Source: Dendrosporobacter quercicolus (GTDB taxonomy: Bacteria > Bacillota > Negativicutes > DSM-1736 > Dendrosporobacteraceae). From it: DNA of 64,000 bases. A program made the translations under genes and the position numbers. The DNA is taken from positions 196,912 through 260,911 of the forward strand of contig NZ_FNHB01000005.1 in the NCBI RefSeq assembly GCF_900104455.1. Reading direction: 5' to 3'. Below the pieces are notes generated by a model. That model saw only the letters and a list, made by a program, of their open reading frames with translations, was not told the DNA's origin and did not search any database. Below are positions 24,875-33,603 of the stretch, in pieces; the stretch's first letter is position 1, and every line of letters starts with the position of its first letter.

Positions 24875-26353
24875 ATGGATAAAAATATGCAGGGACTGTC
24901 AGCCTGGCAACTGGTCATGCTGGCTTTAGGCACAGTAATCGGCGGATCTTTTTTTCTTGGTTCGGCGGTTGCAATCAAAGCAGCCGGGCCGGCGGTTTTG
25001 ATTGCGTATTTGCTGGCTGGCGGGCTGGTTTTTGTCATTCTTTATGCTTTGTCGGAAATGACGGTGGCTGACGCTGCGCCGGGTTCGTTCCGAACGTTTG
25101 CCGAGCGGGCCTTTGGTCCTGCCGCGGGTTTTGTCGTTGGCTGGGTATATTGGACGGGGTTGGTGCTGGCGATGTCCAGCGAGGCGACCGCTGTAGCGAT
25201 TTTTTTGCAAAACTGGTTTCCGGCAATGTCCCTAGGGCTAATGGGAGCGTTCATTATTGCCGTGGTTACCTTATTCAATTTGTTGGGGGCCGATAAGCTG
25301 AGCAAACTGGAAAGCGGCCTGGCAATCATTAAACTGCTGGCCATTGTTGGTTTTATTGTCACAGGACTGGCTTTGATTGCCGGGCTAATGCCAGGTACGC
25401 CGGCAATTGGCAGCGGAGTTTTATTCAGTCAGCCCTTGCTGCCGGGCGGGCTGGGAGGGATTGCCGGCAGTATGCTGATTGTTATGTTTACTTATGCCGG
25501 ATTTGAAATTATTGGCCTGGCGGCTTCAGAGGCCGACAATCCCCATACGACAATACCGCGTGCTATTCGCTATACCGTTTTTGGACTTCTGGGACTGTAT
25601 GTAACAGCGGTTGCGGTATTGCTGCCTCTGACGCCGACCGCTGCTTTAGGCGGTGAACAAAGTCCTCTGGTTACGGCGCTGGCCCGGTGGGGGCTGGGCT
25701 GGGCGGGCGCTATTGTCAATATTGTGCTGGTCACGGCAATCCTTTCCACTATGCTGGCGGCCATGTTCGGGCTGGGCCGGATGCTCAGATCGCTGGCGGA
25801 TGAGGGGCATGCGCCGGAGTGGATCAAAGACCGGGGGGATATTCCCCGACGCGGTATTTTGTTTTCGGGAGCTGCTATGCTCACCGGTCTGGGGTTGGCG
25901 TTTCTGCTGCCGGAGCAGGTTTATCTGTTTTTGGTGAGCGCCGGCGGGTTTTCCTTGCTGGCGTCTTACGCCGTCATTCTGGTCACACACTATAAATACC
26001 GGCAGTCCTGCGGCTGTCCGCCGACCGGCCATTGTCAGCTGCCGGGCTATCCTTATACCTCCTGGCTGGCGATGGCCGGCTGCTTGGCAATTATCGCCGG
26101 TATGCCGCTGATTCCCGGGCAGGGATCAGGCTTAGCCGCCGGATTGGTTTTGGTGGGGTTTTATATATCCTGCTATTTTGTAAAAAAACGGTTAGGCGAA
26201 GCTGTCCGGGAGAATGTACAGCGCCTGCCCGGACGTTCCGGTCTGGCCGGACAGACGGAAACCTCTCAGGAACTGGCGCCGCTAAAGGATGGAATGGCCG
26301 CCGCGCCCGCCGGTAAGTCCCGGCGGGAGGATGAAGCCAGGCTTGATGATTGA
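24875..26353 (+). CDS. APC-family amino acid permease
   Basis: 492-aa integral membrane protein with about 12 hydrophobic segments. The APC-type first helix (LSAWQLVMLALGTVIGGSFFLGS, residues 8-30, with the substrate-binding GTVIGG loop) is clear, as is the APC-like stretch FTYAGFEIIGLAASEADNP. It imports or exchanges an amino acid; the substrate cannot be read. A hydrophilic C-terminal tail of about 55 residues is longer than usual. GCGGAGG precedes the ATG. The 216-bp gap before it holds no recognisable riboswitch. Confidence 0.92.
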   Translation: MDKNMQGLSAWQLVMLALGTVIGGSFFLGSAVAIKAAGPAVLIAYLLAGGLVFVILYALSEMTVADAAPGSFRTFAERAFGPAAGFVVGWVYWTGLVLAMSSEATAVAIFLQNWFPAMSLGLMGAFIIAVVTLFNLLGADKLSKLESGLAIIKLLAIVGFIVTGLALIAGLMPGTPAIGSGVLFSQPLLPGGLGGIAGSMLIVMFTYAGFEIIGLAASEADNPHTTIPRAIRYTVFGLLGLYVTAVAVLLPLTPTAALGGEQSPLVTALARWGLGWAGAIVNIVLVTAILSTMLAAMFGLGRMLRSLADEGHAPEWIKDRGDIPRRGILFSGAAMLTGLGLAFLLPEQVYLFLVSAGGFSLLASYAVILVTHYKYRQSCGCPPTGHCQLPGYPYTSWLAMAGCLAIIAGMPLIPGQGSGLAAGLVLVGFYISCYFVKKRLGEAVRENVQRLPGRSGLAGQTETSQELAPLKDGMAAAPAGKSRREDEARLDD

Positions 26354-26376
26354 TGTCCGCTTAAGTTCCGGTTTCC

Positions 26377-26405
26377 TTGACTGGCGATCTATGTTACAGT
26401 ATAGC
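26377..26405 (+). promoter_or_regulatory. Promoter of the ABC-F gene
   Basis: TTGACT (26377-26382), 17-bp spacer, TATAGC (26400-26405). It lies 36 bp before the start codon. Confidence 0.6.
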
Positions 26406-26440
26406 TATAGACTTACTAATTTTGAACAGTTGGGGTTTGA

Positions 26441-28348
26441 ATGATGAATGTATTGTCAGTTGAAAATTTACAAAAAACCTATGGAGAAAGAGTTTTGCTG
26501 GACAACGTGTCTTTTGGCATTGACGATGCAGATAAAATTGGCCTGATTGGCATTAATGGCACGGGAAAGTCGACGTTTTTGCGGATCATCGCCGGCCAGG
26601 AGCAGGCTGACGCCGGTAACATCATAAAAGGTAACGGCGTGCGGATTGAGTTTTTGCCGCAAAATCCGGAGTTTGACGCCGGGGAAACGGTTCTGGAACA
26701 GGTATTCCGCGGCAATTCGCCGGTGATGCAGACCTTGCGCGCCTATGAGCGGGCTTTGGCGCAAAGCAACAATTGTCCGGGCAATGGCGAGTATCAGCAG
26801 AAACTGATTGATTTAAGTCAGCAAATGGATGCTTTGTCCGCCTGGCAGCTGGAAAATGACGTTAAGACGATTCTTACCAGATTAGGGCTTGACCGCTTTG
26901 ATGCGATGATTGACCGGATGTCAGGCGGTCAGCGTAAACGGGTGGCGCTGGCCAGAGCCTTAATTCATCCATCCGATTTGTTAATCCTGGATGAACCGAC
27001 CAATCATCTTGATCATGAATCGGTCGAATGGCTGGAACAATATTTGCATAAACGCAAAGGCGCACTGCTGATGGTTACTCATGACCGTTATTTTCTCGAC
27101 CGGGTGGCAAACCGGATGCTGGAACTGGAACAGGGTGCGTTATACAGTTACACTGGGAATTATGGTAAGTTTTTGGAGCTTAAAGCCGAACGGGAGGAGC
27201 GGCGCGAGGCCAGTGAAAACAAACGGCGAAATTTGCTGCGCAATGAACTGGCCTGGATCAGACGGGGGGCTCAGGCGCGCAGTACCAAACAAAAGGCGCG
27301 GATTGACCGGTTTGAGCAGCTTAGTGCGATGAAACCGCACAACAAAGACGGCCGGCTGGAGATCGCAGCCGGTACCAGCAGACTGGGGCGTAAAATTATT
27401 GAGCTTAGCAATATTGGCCACCGGTTTGACGGGCAGGCGGTAGTCAATGATTTTAGCTATACAATTTTGAAAAGGGACCGGGTTGGTATTGTCGGCCCAA
27501 ATGGCAGCGGCAAGTCAACGCTGCTGAATATCATCGCCGGCCGGCTAAAACCGGATAGCGGTCAGCTTGATACCGGCCAGACGGTAAGAATCGGTTATTT
27601 TTCGCAGCAGGACAGCGGCATGGATCATGATATGCGGGTGATTGACTATATTAAAGCCGAAGCCAATCATTTAACCATCGCTGACGGCAGCGTGATTACG
27701 GCGGCGCAAATGCTGGAGCTGTTTTTGTTTCCTCCCGCTTTGCAATGGGCGCCTATTGGCAAATTATCAGGCGGCGAGCGCCGCCGGCTGTTTTTATTGA
27801 AGATCCTGATCGCCGCTCCCAATGTTTTGCTGCTGGATGAACCGACCAATGATCTGGATATTCAGACGTTGACTGTATTAGAGGATTACCTCGATGGTTT
27901 TCCCGGGGCGCTGATCGTGGTATCACATGACAGGTATTTCCTGGACCGGCTGGTTGACAAAATTTTTGTCTTTAAAGGCCAGGGCGATATTACCCAGCAT
28001 AACGGCGGTTACTCCGAATATCGGGACTTCAGCCGGCTTGCCGCCGGAGACGGTGAAGGAAGCGCGCCGGCGGCCGAATCTGCCGTTAAGCCTAAACCAA
28101 AACATACGGCGCCCCGGCGGCCGAAATTTACCTTTGCTGAACAGCGGGAGTATCAGCAAATTGAAGAGGTTATTGCCGGAGTGGAACAAGAGCTTAGCAA
28201 TGTTCTGGCTCAAATTGAACTGGCCGGCAGTGATTTTGAACTGCTGCAGGAGCTGGCTGCAGCACAAAAGACTTTGGAGCTTAAACTGGAAGAACTATTG
28301 GAACGATGGACTTATTTAAATGAGCTGGCCGAACGGATCGGGGAATAA
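26441..28348 (+). CDS. ABC-F family ATPase (Uup-like)
   Basis: Soluble protein with two ABC ATPase cassettes and no membrane segments, of the ABC-F class that acts on ribosomes or, for Uup, affects DNA transposition. Both cassettes are complete: Walker A GINGTGKST and GPNGSGKST, signatures MSGGQRKR and LSGGERRR, Walker B LLILDEPTNHLD and VLLLDEPTNDLD. The linker between them is charged. The C-terminus, after about residue 555, is a coiled coil as in Uup. 635 aa. Monocistronic between its own promoter and terminator. Confidence 0.93.
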   Translation: MMNVLSVENLQKTYGERVLLDNVSFGIDDADKIGLIGINGTGKSTFLRIIAGQEQADAGNIIKGNGVRIEFLPQNPEFDAGETVLEQVFRGNSPVMQTLRAYERALAQSNNCPGNGEYQQKLIDLSQQMDALSAWQLENDVKTILTRLGLDRFDAMIDRMSGGQRKRVALARALIHPSDLLILDEPTNHLDHESVEWLEQYLHKRKGALLMVTHDRYFLDRVANRMLELEQGALYSYTGNYGKFLELKAEREERREASENKRRNLLRNELAWIRRGAQARSTKQKARIDRFEQLSAMKPHNKDGRLEIAAGTSRLGRKIIELSNIGHRFDGQAVVNDFSYTILKRDRVGIVGPNGSGKSTLLNIIAGRLKPDSGQLDTGQTVRIGYFSQQDSGMDHDMRVIDYIKAEANHLTIADGSVITAAQMLELFLFPPALQWAPIGKLSGGERRRLFLLKILIAAPNVLLLDEPTNDLDIQTLTVLEDYLDGFPGALIVVSHDRYFLDRLVDKIFVFKGQGDITQHNGGYSEYRDFSRLAAGDGEGSAPAAESAVKPKPKHTAPRRPKFTFAEQREYQQIEEVIAGVEQELSNVLAQIELAGSDFELLQELAAAQKTLELKLEELLERWTYLNELAERIGE

Positions 28349-28364
28349 TTTTCCGGCAGTCCGG

Positions 28365-28403
28365 GGGGATGTCTGAAAATGCAGCGGCATTTCGGACATC
28401 CCC
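28365..28403 (+). terminator. Intrinsic terminator-like hairpin, member of a dispersed pair
   Basis: GGGGATGTCTGAAAATGC pairs with GCATTTCGGACATCCCC around AGCG. The same design with similar flanks (ACATCCCTTTGCGCTGGTA) is found after rpoN at 39280, so this hairpin belongs to a repeated family. Confidence 0.7.
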
Positions 28404-28441
28404 TTGCTGGTATTGCTATAACTGTACGAAAAACAAATGGT

Positions 28442-28470
28442 TTGACAACTGCCAACCCGTATGATAAAAT
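28442..28470 (+). promoter_or_regulatory. Promoter of the dapB-like gene
   Basis: TTGACA (28442-28447), 17-bp spacer, TAAAAT (28465-28470), followed by AGGAGG immediately before the ATG at 28501. Confidence 0.75.
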
Positions 28471-28500
28471 TAAGTTGTTAGTAAAAAAATAGGAGGTACA

Positions 28501-29322
28501 ATGATGAAAATAGCACTTGTGGGGTTAGGACGCACCGGTGAAACTGTTGCCAGATATTTGTTGCAACAGGGTGTGTTAAGCATGGTATTGTGCCGTCCCA
28601 ATAGTTTGAAAATCGATAAGGATTTGGGCAATATTCTTAATATGGCCGATACCGGAATCATTGTTGAACCAACCGATCATTTGGAGGAACGGCTTTTTTA
28701 CCGTAAGCCTGATGTGATTATTGATTTTTCCTGCCACAGTTTTTTGCGGGATAATATCCATTTGCTCGCCAAATGCGGCGTGAATGTGGTTACTGCGGTG
28801 ACCAGTTATGAAACGGCTGAGCTTAATAAGATCAAACGGGTGGCCGATAGAGGCGGTATTGGCGTTGTTATGGCGCCCAATATTACATATGGCGTTAATA
28901 TTCTCATGCTGATGGCGGAGATTGCGGCTGAGCTTATGAATGATTATGATTTTGAGATATTTGAAGAACACCATAAATTTAAAAAAGATCAACCGTCCGG
29001 TACGGCCAAGAAGATTGCCGATCGAATCAGGGACAACAGTTTGCTGTATAAGGAAATTCCCACACACGCCGTCAGGGCTGGCGGAATTGTCGGCAAGCAT
29101 AAAGTATTGATCAGCGGTGAATTTGATCAAATTGAAATCTCTCATGAATCCTATTCACGGGTTGCTTTTGCACAAGGCGCTTACAAGGCCGCTCAATTTA
29201 TCAACGGCAAGACCGGATTTTATGAAATGAACGATATCTTCGAATATGAAAGAAATCAGCGGCGGCAAAGAGTACAGGAACTAAAATCGGAACAAAGCCG
29301 GGAGGAACTTGATCTGGCGTAA
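28501..29322 (+). CDS. Dihydrodipicolinate reductase-family protein (DapB-like)
   Basis: NAD(P)H-dependent reductase of the DapB fold. The N-terminal dinucleotide loop GLGRTGETVA (residues 8-17) and the DapB catalytic/substrate block EEHHKFKKDQPSGTA (residues about 156-170) are clear. At 273 aa it matches DapB, but the first 130 residues diverge and no other lysine-pathway gene is near. It may therefore be a paralogue with another substrate rather than the lysine enzyme. The ATG follows AGGAGG. Own promoter and terminator. Confidence 0.85.
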   Translation: MMKIALVGLGRTGETVARYLLQQGVLSMVLCRPNSLKIDKDLGNILNMADTGIIVEPTDHLEERLFYRKPDVIIDFSCHSFLRDNIHLLAKCGVNVVTAVTSYETAELNKIKRVADRGGIGVVMAPNITYGVNILMLMAEIAAELMNDYDFEIFEEHHKFKKDQPSGTAKKIADRIRDNSLLYKEIPTHAVRAGGIVGKHKVLISGEFDQIEISHESYSRVAFAQGAYKAAQFINGKTGFYEMNDIFEYERNQRRQRVQELKSEQSREELDLA

Positions 29323-29366
29323 GCCAATATATGCTATGAATACAACACGAGCGACAGTTATACTAA

Positions 29367-29409
29367 AATAGGGCATCTTCCTGGCGGCAGGACGATGCCC
29401 TATTATATT
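29367..29409 (+). terminator. Intrinsic terminator of the dapB-like gene
   Basis: AATAGGGCATC (29367-29377) / GATGCCCTATT (29394-29404) perfect 11-bp stem, with an inner TCCTG/CAGGA pairing, followed by an AT-rich tail. Confidence 0.7.
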
Positions 29410-29430
29410 AAAAATTATTTGGCGCATAAG

Positions 29431-29459
29431 TTGCTAACTGGCAGGACATAGTCTAATAT
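29431..29459 (+). promoter_or_regulatory. Promoter of the GntR-RCK_C gene
   Basis: TTGCTA (29431-29436), 17-bp spacer, TAATAT (29454-29459). Confidence 0.6.
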
Positions 29460-29504
29460 AAGATAAGGAAGAGAAACACAATCTTCGCGGAGGGATTTAC
29501 GATT

Positions 29505-30143
29505 ATGGCGGCAATGTATCTTTCTATAGCAACTGATATTGCTCAGCGCATTATTAATGACGAGTTCGCTATTGGCAGCCGGATCGCCGGCCGGACTTTA
29601 CTGGCCAGTCATTATAATGTGTCTTCAGAGACAATCAGAAAGGCAGTTGCGTTATTAAAAGATGCGAATGTGGTTAATGTATCACAAGGCAAGGAAATTA
29701 CGGTATTGTCGGTGGAAGAAGCCTACCGGTTTATTGATCATCACAAAAGTATGCAATCGGTCTATTCCCTGCGGCAGGAGCTGGAAATCCTGCTGGAAAA
29801 AAAGAATGAAATTGATAAACGGCTGGAAAACGTTCTTAATGATATTATCGGCTATTCGGACCGGTTGAAGAACCTGAATCCCTACAATCCGATTGAAGTA
29901 AAGATTCCGGCAAATTCGCATTTAGTCGGCAGGACCATCGCCGACATCAAGCTATGGCAGCATACCGGGGCCACTGTTGTTGCTATTCGCCGTGATACCG
30001 ATATCATTATTTCCCCGGGACCGCTGGCGGTTATTGAGGCTGACGACAGACTGGTAATTGTCGGTAATGCCGAGGTTCTACAGCGGTCAACCGATTTTGC
30101 CCATAAAACCAGTTTGCAATCGGAACCGATCAGTTTAAACTGA
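29505..30143 (+). CDS. GntR-type regulator with RCK_C domain (BusR-like)
   Basis: Predicted DNA-binding regulator of 212 aa. The N-terminal winged helix is GntR-like (IAQRIINDEFAIGSRIAGRTLLASHYNVSSETIRKAVALL, split over residues 10-50). A coiled-coil linker (about 80-125) leads to a TrkA-C/RCK_C domain (IPANSHLVGRTIADIKLWQHTGATVVAIRR..., about 132-200). In BusR and relatives this arrangement binds cyclic di-AMP and represses osmolyte or potassium uptake (established knowledge). No transporter is adjacent, so the target here is unknown. RBS GGAGGG. Confidence 0.85.
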   Translation: MAAMYLSIATDIAQRIINDEFAIGSRIAGRTLLASHYNVSSETIRKAVALLKDANVVNVSQGKEITVLSVEEAYRFIDHHKSMQSVYSLRQELEILLEKKNEIDKRLENVLNDIIGYSDRLKNLNPYNPIEVKIPANSHLVGRTIADIKLWQHTGATVVAIRRDTDIIISPGPLAVIEADDRLVIVGNAEVLQRSTDFAHKTSLQSEPISLN

Positions 30144-30221
30144 TGCCGGGTAATGGGCCGCCTGCCCGCCAGGCAGCGTCAGGTCAGCCGGGCGGCTACT
30201 TAAGATAAGGAGGTTATAGGC

Positions 30222-30587
30222 ATGAAATTTAAATTTGCTCATAACAATTTTAATGTACTGAATTTACAAAAAAGCCTCGCTTTTTATCGTGACGCACTGG
30301 GTTTGGTGGAAACACGGCGCAAGGAAAAGCCTGATTTCACCCTGGTTTTTTTAGGTGACGGGCAGACCGGGCATCGGCTCGAGCTGACCTGGCTAAAGGA
30401 CAGAACCGAACCTTACAATCTGGGCGACAATGAATTTCATCTGGCCTTTACGGTCGAGGATTTTGACCAAGCTTATGAATTACATAAAGGTATGAACTGT
30501 ATTTGCTACGAGAACAAGGATATGGGAATTTATTTTATCTCTGATCCTGACGGTTATTGGCTGGAGATTGTTCCCGCCAATCGTTAA
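30222..30587 (+). CDS. Glyoxalase I-like VOC protein
   Basis: 121-aa vicinal-oxygen-chelate protein closely resembling lactoylglutathione lyase. The four expected metal ligands are present: His in FAHNNFNV near residue 6, Glu in LELTWL near 60, His in EFHLAF near 77, and Glu in LEIVPA near the C-terminus. It detoxifies methylglyoxal-type adducts; in organisms without glutathione another thiol would be used (inference). The ATG follows AAGGAGG. Monocistronic, with a strong terminator. Confidence 0.88.
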   Translation: MKFKFAHNNFNVLNLQKSLAFYRDALGLVETRRKEKPDFTLVFLGDGQTGHRLELTWLKDRTEPYNLGDNEFHLAFTVEDFDQAYELHKGMNCICYENKDMGIYFISDPDGYWLEIVPANR

Positions 30588-30595
30588 CGGATGCC

Positions 30596-30629
30596 AAAGC
30601 CACCGGACAATGCGCCGGTGGCTTTTTTA
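30596..30629 (+). terminator. Intrinsic terminator of the glyoxalase gene
   Basis: AAAGCCACCGG (30596-30606) / CCGGTGGCTTT (30615-30625), perfect 11-bp stem followed by more T. Confidence 0.88.
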
Positions 30630-30729
30630 TGATACCGGATCTTTTTTTTATTTGGATAAGAGCAAAACAGGTCCGAAAATCATAGGATGGAGCAAATAAC
30701 AATGATTGTTATTGAAGGAGGAGTTCTGC

Positions 30730-30825
30730 ATGAACGGATTTGGTCGTGGCAATAGTTGGATCTTTATTATTATCATTATTATTTTGCTGTTTTTATTTGG
30801 CTTTGACGACGATACTACCTGCTGA
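30730..30825 (+). CDS. Tiny single-pass membrane peptide, 31 aa
   Basis: Begins MNGFGRGNSWIF, continues with a run of isoleucine/leucine/phenylalanine that forms one membrane helix, and ends GFDDDTTC. A near-ideal ribosome site (AAGGAGGAG) lies just before the ATG. Glycine-rich starts followed by one hydrophobic helix occur in small spore-associated membrane peptides of Firmicutes (YjcZ-like); that link is only suggestive. It lies between the glyoxalase terminator and cydA. Confidence 0.7.
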   Translation: MNGFGRGNSWIFIIIIIILLFLFGFDDDTTC

Positions 30826-31010
30826 CACCGGACTTGCGTTCACAATAGTGACCGGCCCCCTGGAATTGGCTACTGCCTGGCAGTGGCTGATTTTTTTTTG
30901 CCGGACGGAGCCGTCGGCCGGGTGGATAAAAAACGCAGCCTGGGCAACAATAACTAGTACTTGCGTTGCTTAAAACTGATTTTATCATTATGCGTTAAAT
31001 GAGGGACTCA

Positions 31011-32360
31011 ATGGACAATACAGCCTTAATACTGGCGCGGCTGCAGTTTGGCATTACTCTGACCTATCACTTTTGGTTTGTAGCGCTTACCCTCGGGTTA
31101 TCGGTGCTGATTGCCATTATGGAGACTGTTTATGTAGTTAAAAATAAACCGGAATATAAACAAATGGCTCAGTTTTGGGGTAAGTTATTTATTTTAAATT
31201 ATGCCGCCGGCGTTGCCTCCGGAATTGTACAGGAGTTTCAATTCGGTATGAACTGGGCGGAGCTCTGCCGGTTTGTCGGCGAGGTGATTGGCGTTCCGCT
31301 GGCTTTGGAGGCGCTTACGGCATTTTTTATTGAAGCGACTTTTATCGGGATATGGGTTTATGGCTGGGAGCTTTTCCCCAGAAAAATACATTTGACGGCA
31401 ATTTGGCTGATTGCCGCAGCGAGTAATTATTCGGCTTTCTGGATTTTAGCGGCCAATGCTTTTATGCAGCAGCCGGCAGGGTATGCCTTTCAAAATAACC
31501 GCCTGGAATTAAATGACCTTACGGCAATTATCACCAATCACTTTTTGTACTATCAATATGTCCATACCGTGGCAGCCGGTTTGCTGACAGCCGGATTTTT
31601 TGTCATGGCGGGCAGCGCCTATTACTTGCTGCAGCATCGGCACCGGCAGTTTGCGTACAGGTCTTTTAAGACCGGGTTGATTTGCGCCGGGCTTTCCGGT
31701 TTGCTGGTGTTTTTCAGCGGGCATGTTTATACGCAGCACTTAGCCAAAGTACAGCCAATGAAACTGGCGGCAATGGAAGGCTTGTGGGAAACAGCCAAGC
31801 CGGCCCCGTTCATTATAGCGGCGATCATTAACGAGAAACAACAGGTCAACTCTGCTGAGCTTGCCGTACCCGGTATGTTGTCCCTGCTGGTGAATAATCA
31901 CTACAACAGCCGCGTCTCCGGAATGAAAGAGTTGCAGGAGAACCTTGCCGCAGCGTATGGCCCGCGGTCTTATGTTCCGCCGGTAAATCTGCTGTTTTGG
32001 AGCTTTAGACTTAAAGTTGGCGCAGGAACGGCGGTAATCTTTCTGGCTGTGGCCGGCTGGTGGCACTGGCGGAAGCAAAGTCTTGACAGCAAGAAGTGGC
32101 TGTTGCGTTCAATGATCCTGGGCGTACCGCTAATTTATGTTTGTCAGGCGGCAGGCTGGTTAATTACCGAAGTCGGACGTCAGCCCTGGCTGGTTTACGG
32201 CTGGCTGCTGACGGAACAGGGGATATCTAAGACGGTACCGGTCAGTCAGCTGTGGTTTTCATTTCTGGGCGTTAATGTTGTATATGCCGGCATGGGACTG
32301 GCTGTATTCTATTTTATGCGTTCTATTCTCATCGCCGGACCGGACAAAACCGGTGAATAA
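31011..32360 (+). CDS. cydA: Cytochrome bd ubiquinol oxidase subunit I
   Basis: Large subunit of the membrane quinol:O2 oxidoreductase; carries the haems. The N-terminus LARLQFGITLTYHFWFVALTLG (first helix with the haem-ligand histidine), the QP.KLAAMEG block and TEVGRQPWLVYGWLLTEQGIS are characteristic. About 449 aa with nine or so membrane segments. ATG at 31011 with GAGGG at spacing 5 is preferred over the in-frame ATG at 30999, which lacks a ribosome site. Operon with cydB. In a diazotrophic anaerobe it may remove oxygen (inference). Confidence 0.95.
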   Translation: MDNTALILARLQFGITLTYHFWFVALTLGLSVLIAIMETVYVVKNKPEYKQMAQFWGKLFILNYAAGVASGIVQEFQFGMNWAELCRFVGEVIGVPLALEALTAFFIEATFIGIWVYGWELFPRKIHLTAIWLIAAASNYSAFWILAANAFMQQPAGYAFQNNRLELNDLTAIITNHFLYYQYVHTVAAGLLTAGFFVMAGSAYYLLQHRHRQFAYRSFKTGLICAGLSGLLVFFSGHVYTQHLAKVQPMKLAAMEGLWETAKPAPFIIAAIINEKQQVNSAELAVPGMLSLLVNNHYNSRVSGMKELQENLAAAYGPRSYVPPVNLLFWSFRLKVGAGTAVIFLAVAGWWHWRKQSLDSKKWLLRSMILGVPLIYVCQAAGWLITEVGRQPWLVYGWLLTEQGISKTVPVSQLWFSFLGVNVVYAGMGLAVFYFMRSILIAGPDKTGE

Positions 32361-32379
32361 TTGATCAACAGGTGTAAAT

Positions 32380-33603
32380 ATGGACTTAAACGTACTTTGT
32401 TTTGCTTTGCTGGGATTTTTAATGTTAGGCTATTTCATATTGGAAGGCTTTGATTATGGCATTGGCATGCTGCTTGTGGCGATTGGGGAGAATGAACTGG
32501 AGCGCCAGGTGCTGATCAACACCATTGCCCCGTTAAGGGACGGGCATGAGGTCTGGGTGATTGCCGCGGGAGCGGTGTTATTGGCCAGCTTCCCAATGGT
32601 CTATGCCACCGTGTTCAGTGGCTTGTATTTGCTGCTGGTGCTGCTGCTGCTGGCGCTGATTGTTCGTAATTTGGCGATTGAAATGCGCAGCGGGAGCGAT
32701 AGCAAAACCTGGCGCCGGGTTTGCGACTGGGGCATTTTTGCCGGCAGTATAGCGCCGGCTTTTCTATGGGGCGTAGTCATTGCCAGCCTGGCCAAAGGCC
32801 TTCCCATTGATGCTGCAAAAGAATTCAGCGGTTCGGTTATGGCCGCGCTGAATCTATATACGCTGGTTAGCGGCAGTATGTTTACGCTGCTATTTATAGT
32901 TCACGGAGCTGCCTATCTGACGCAAAGAGTGGAGCGGAATTTAGCGCAGCGCGCAGCGAAAACCGGTTTGAAAGTATATAATTACGCAATTGCCGCCGCG
33001 ATCGGTTTTGCCGGCCTGACTTGCAGCGCTCTGCCCGCCGGCAATAACCTGACCGCAGGCGTTGTTGCCGGCGGGCTGGTTTTGCTTTTACTTGCCGGGC
33101 GGCGGCTGTTGAGCCGGGATGAATACCTGCCTGCTTTTTGCGTCGGTATCTTAGCAATTGCGGCGGCCACAGGAACTGTTGCCGCCGCTCTGTTTCCCCG
33201 GCTGGCGATATCCACGCTCAATCCGGCGTTTAGTCTGGATATTTATAATTCGGCAGCCAGCCCTGCGGCGCTGACGATCATCAGCAGGCTCATGCTGGTG
33301 ATCCTGCCGGTCTTGGCGGCCGGCCAAATATGGAAGTCGTATCGGTTCTGGCGCCGGCTGAGTACGGAGGATTTGGCGCTTAAACAGTCCAGGCGGGAGC
33401 TGGCAGTACGCAATAAAGCACTGAGAAAACTGCTGGCTATCGCCGGTTTGCTGGAGGACGCCATGGCTAAAGTCAGCTACTCGCTGCAGGAAGGCAATGG
33501 GCAAATCATTCACAGGCTGAAACCCGGCAGCAAGGCTTTACTTTGCGGCAAGCCCCGCAAACTAGTCCGCCATCCCGGGAAAAAGCAGGCATCCGAAAAA
33601 TGA
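32380..33603 (+). CDS. cydB: Cytochrome bd ubiquinol oxidase subunit II
   Basis: Partner subunit of CydA. The start LCFALLGFLMLGYFILEGFDYGIGML and the block NTIAPLRDGHEVWVIAAGAVLLASFP (split: NTIAPLRDGHEVW near residues 47-59) are diagnostic. The 407 aa include a hydrophilic C-terminal extension of about 75 residues, rich in Lys/Arg (ending GKPRKLVRHPGKKQASEK), not usual for CydB, where the protein ends after the last helix. Its start is 19 bp after the cydA stop; it overlaps the next gene. Confidence 0.93.
   Translation: MDLNVLCFALLGFLMLGYFILEGFDYGIGMLLVAIGENELERQVLINTIAPLRDGHEVWVIAAGAVLLASFPMVYATVFSGLYLLLVLLLLALIVRNLAIEMRSGSDSKTWRRVCDWGIFAGSIAPAFLWGVVIASLAKGLPIDAAKEFSGSVMAALNLYTLVSGSMFTLLFIVHGAAYLTQRVERNLAQRAAKTGLKVYNYAIAAAIGFAGLTCSALPAGNNLTAGVVAGGLVLLLLAGRRLLSRDEYLPAFCVGILAIAAATGTVAAALFPRLAISTLNPAFSLDIYNSAASPAALTIISRLMLVILPVLAAGQIWKSYRFWRRLSTEDLALKQSRRELAVRNKALRKLLAIAGLLEDAMAKVSYSLQEGNGQIIHRLKPGSKALLCGKPRKLVRHPGKKQASEK

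Noticed and set aside
30740-30973. A 77-aa frame overlapping the 31-aa membrane peptide
   Set aside because: It lacks a ribosome site and reads through the peptide gene in another frame; the 31-aa frame has AAGGAGGAG and a coherent membrane helix.
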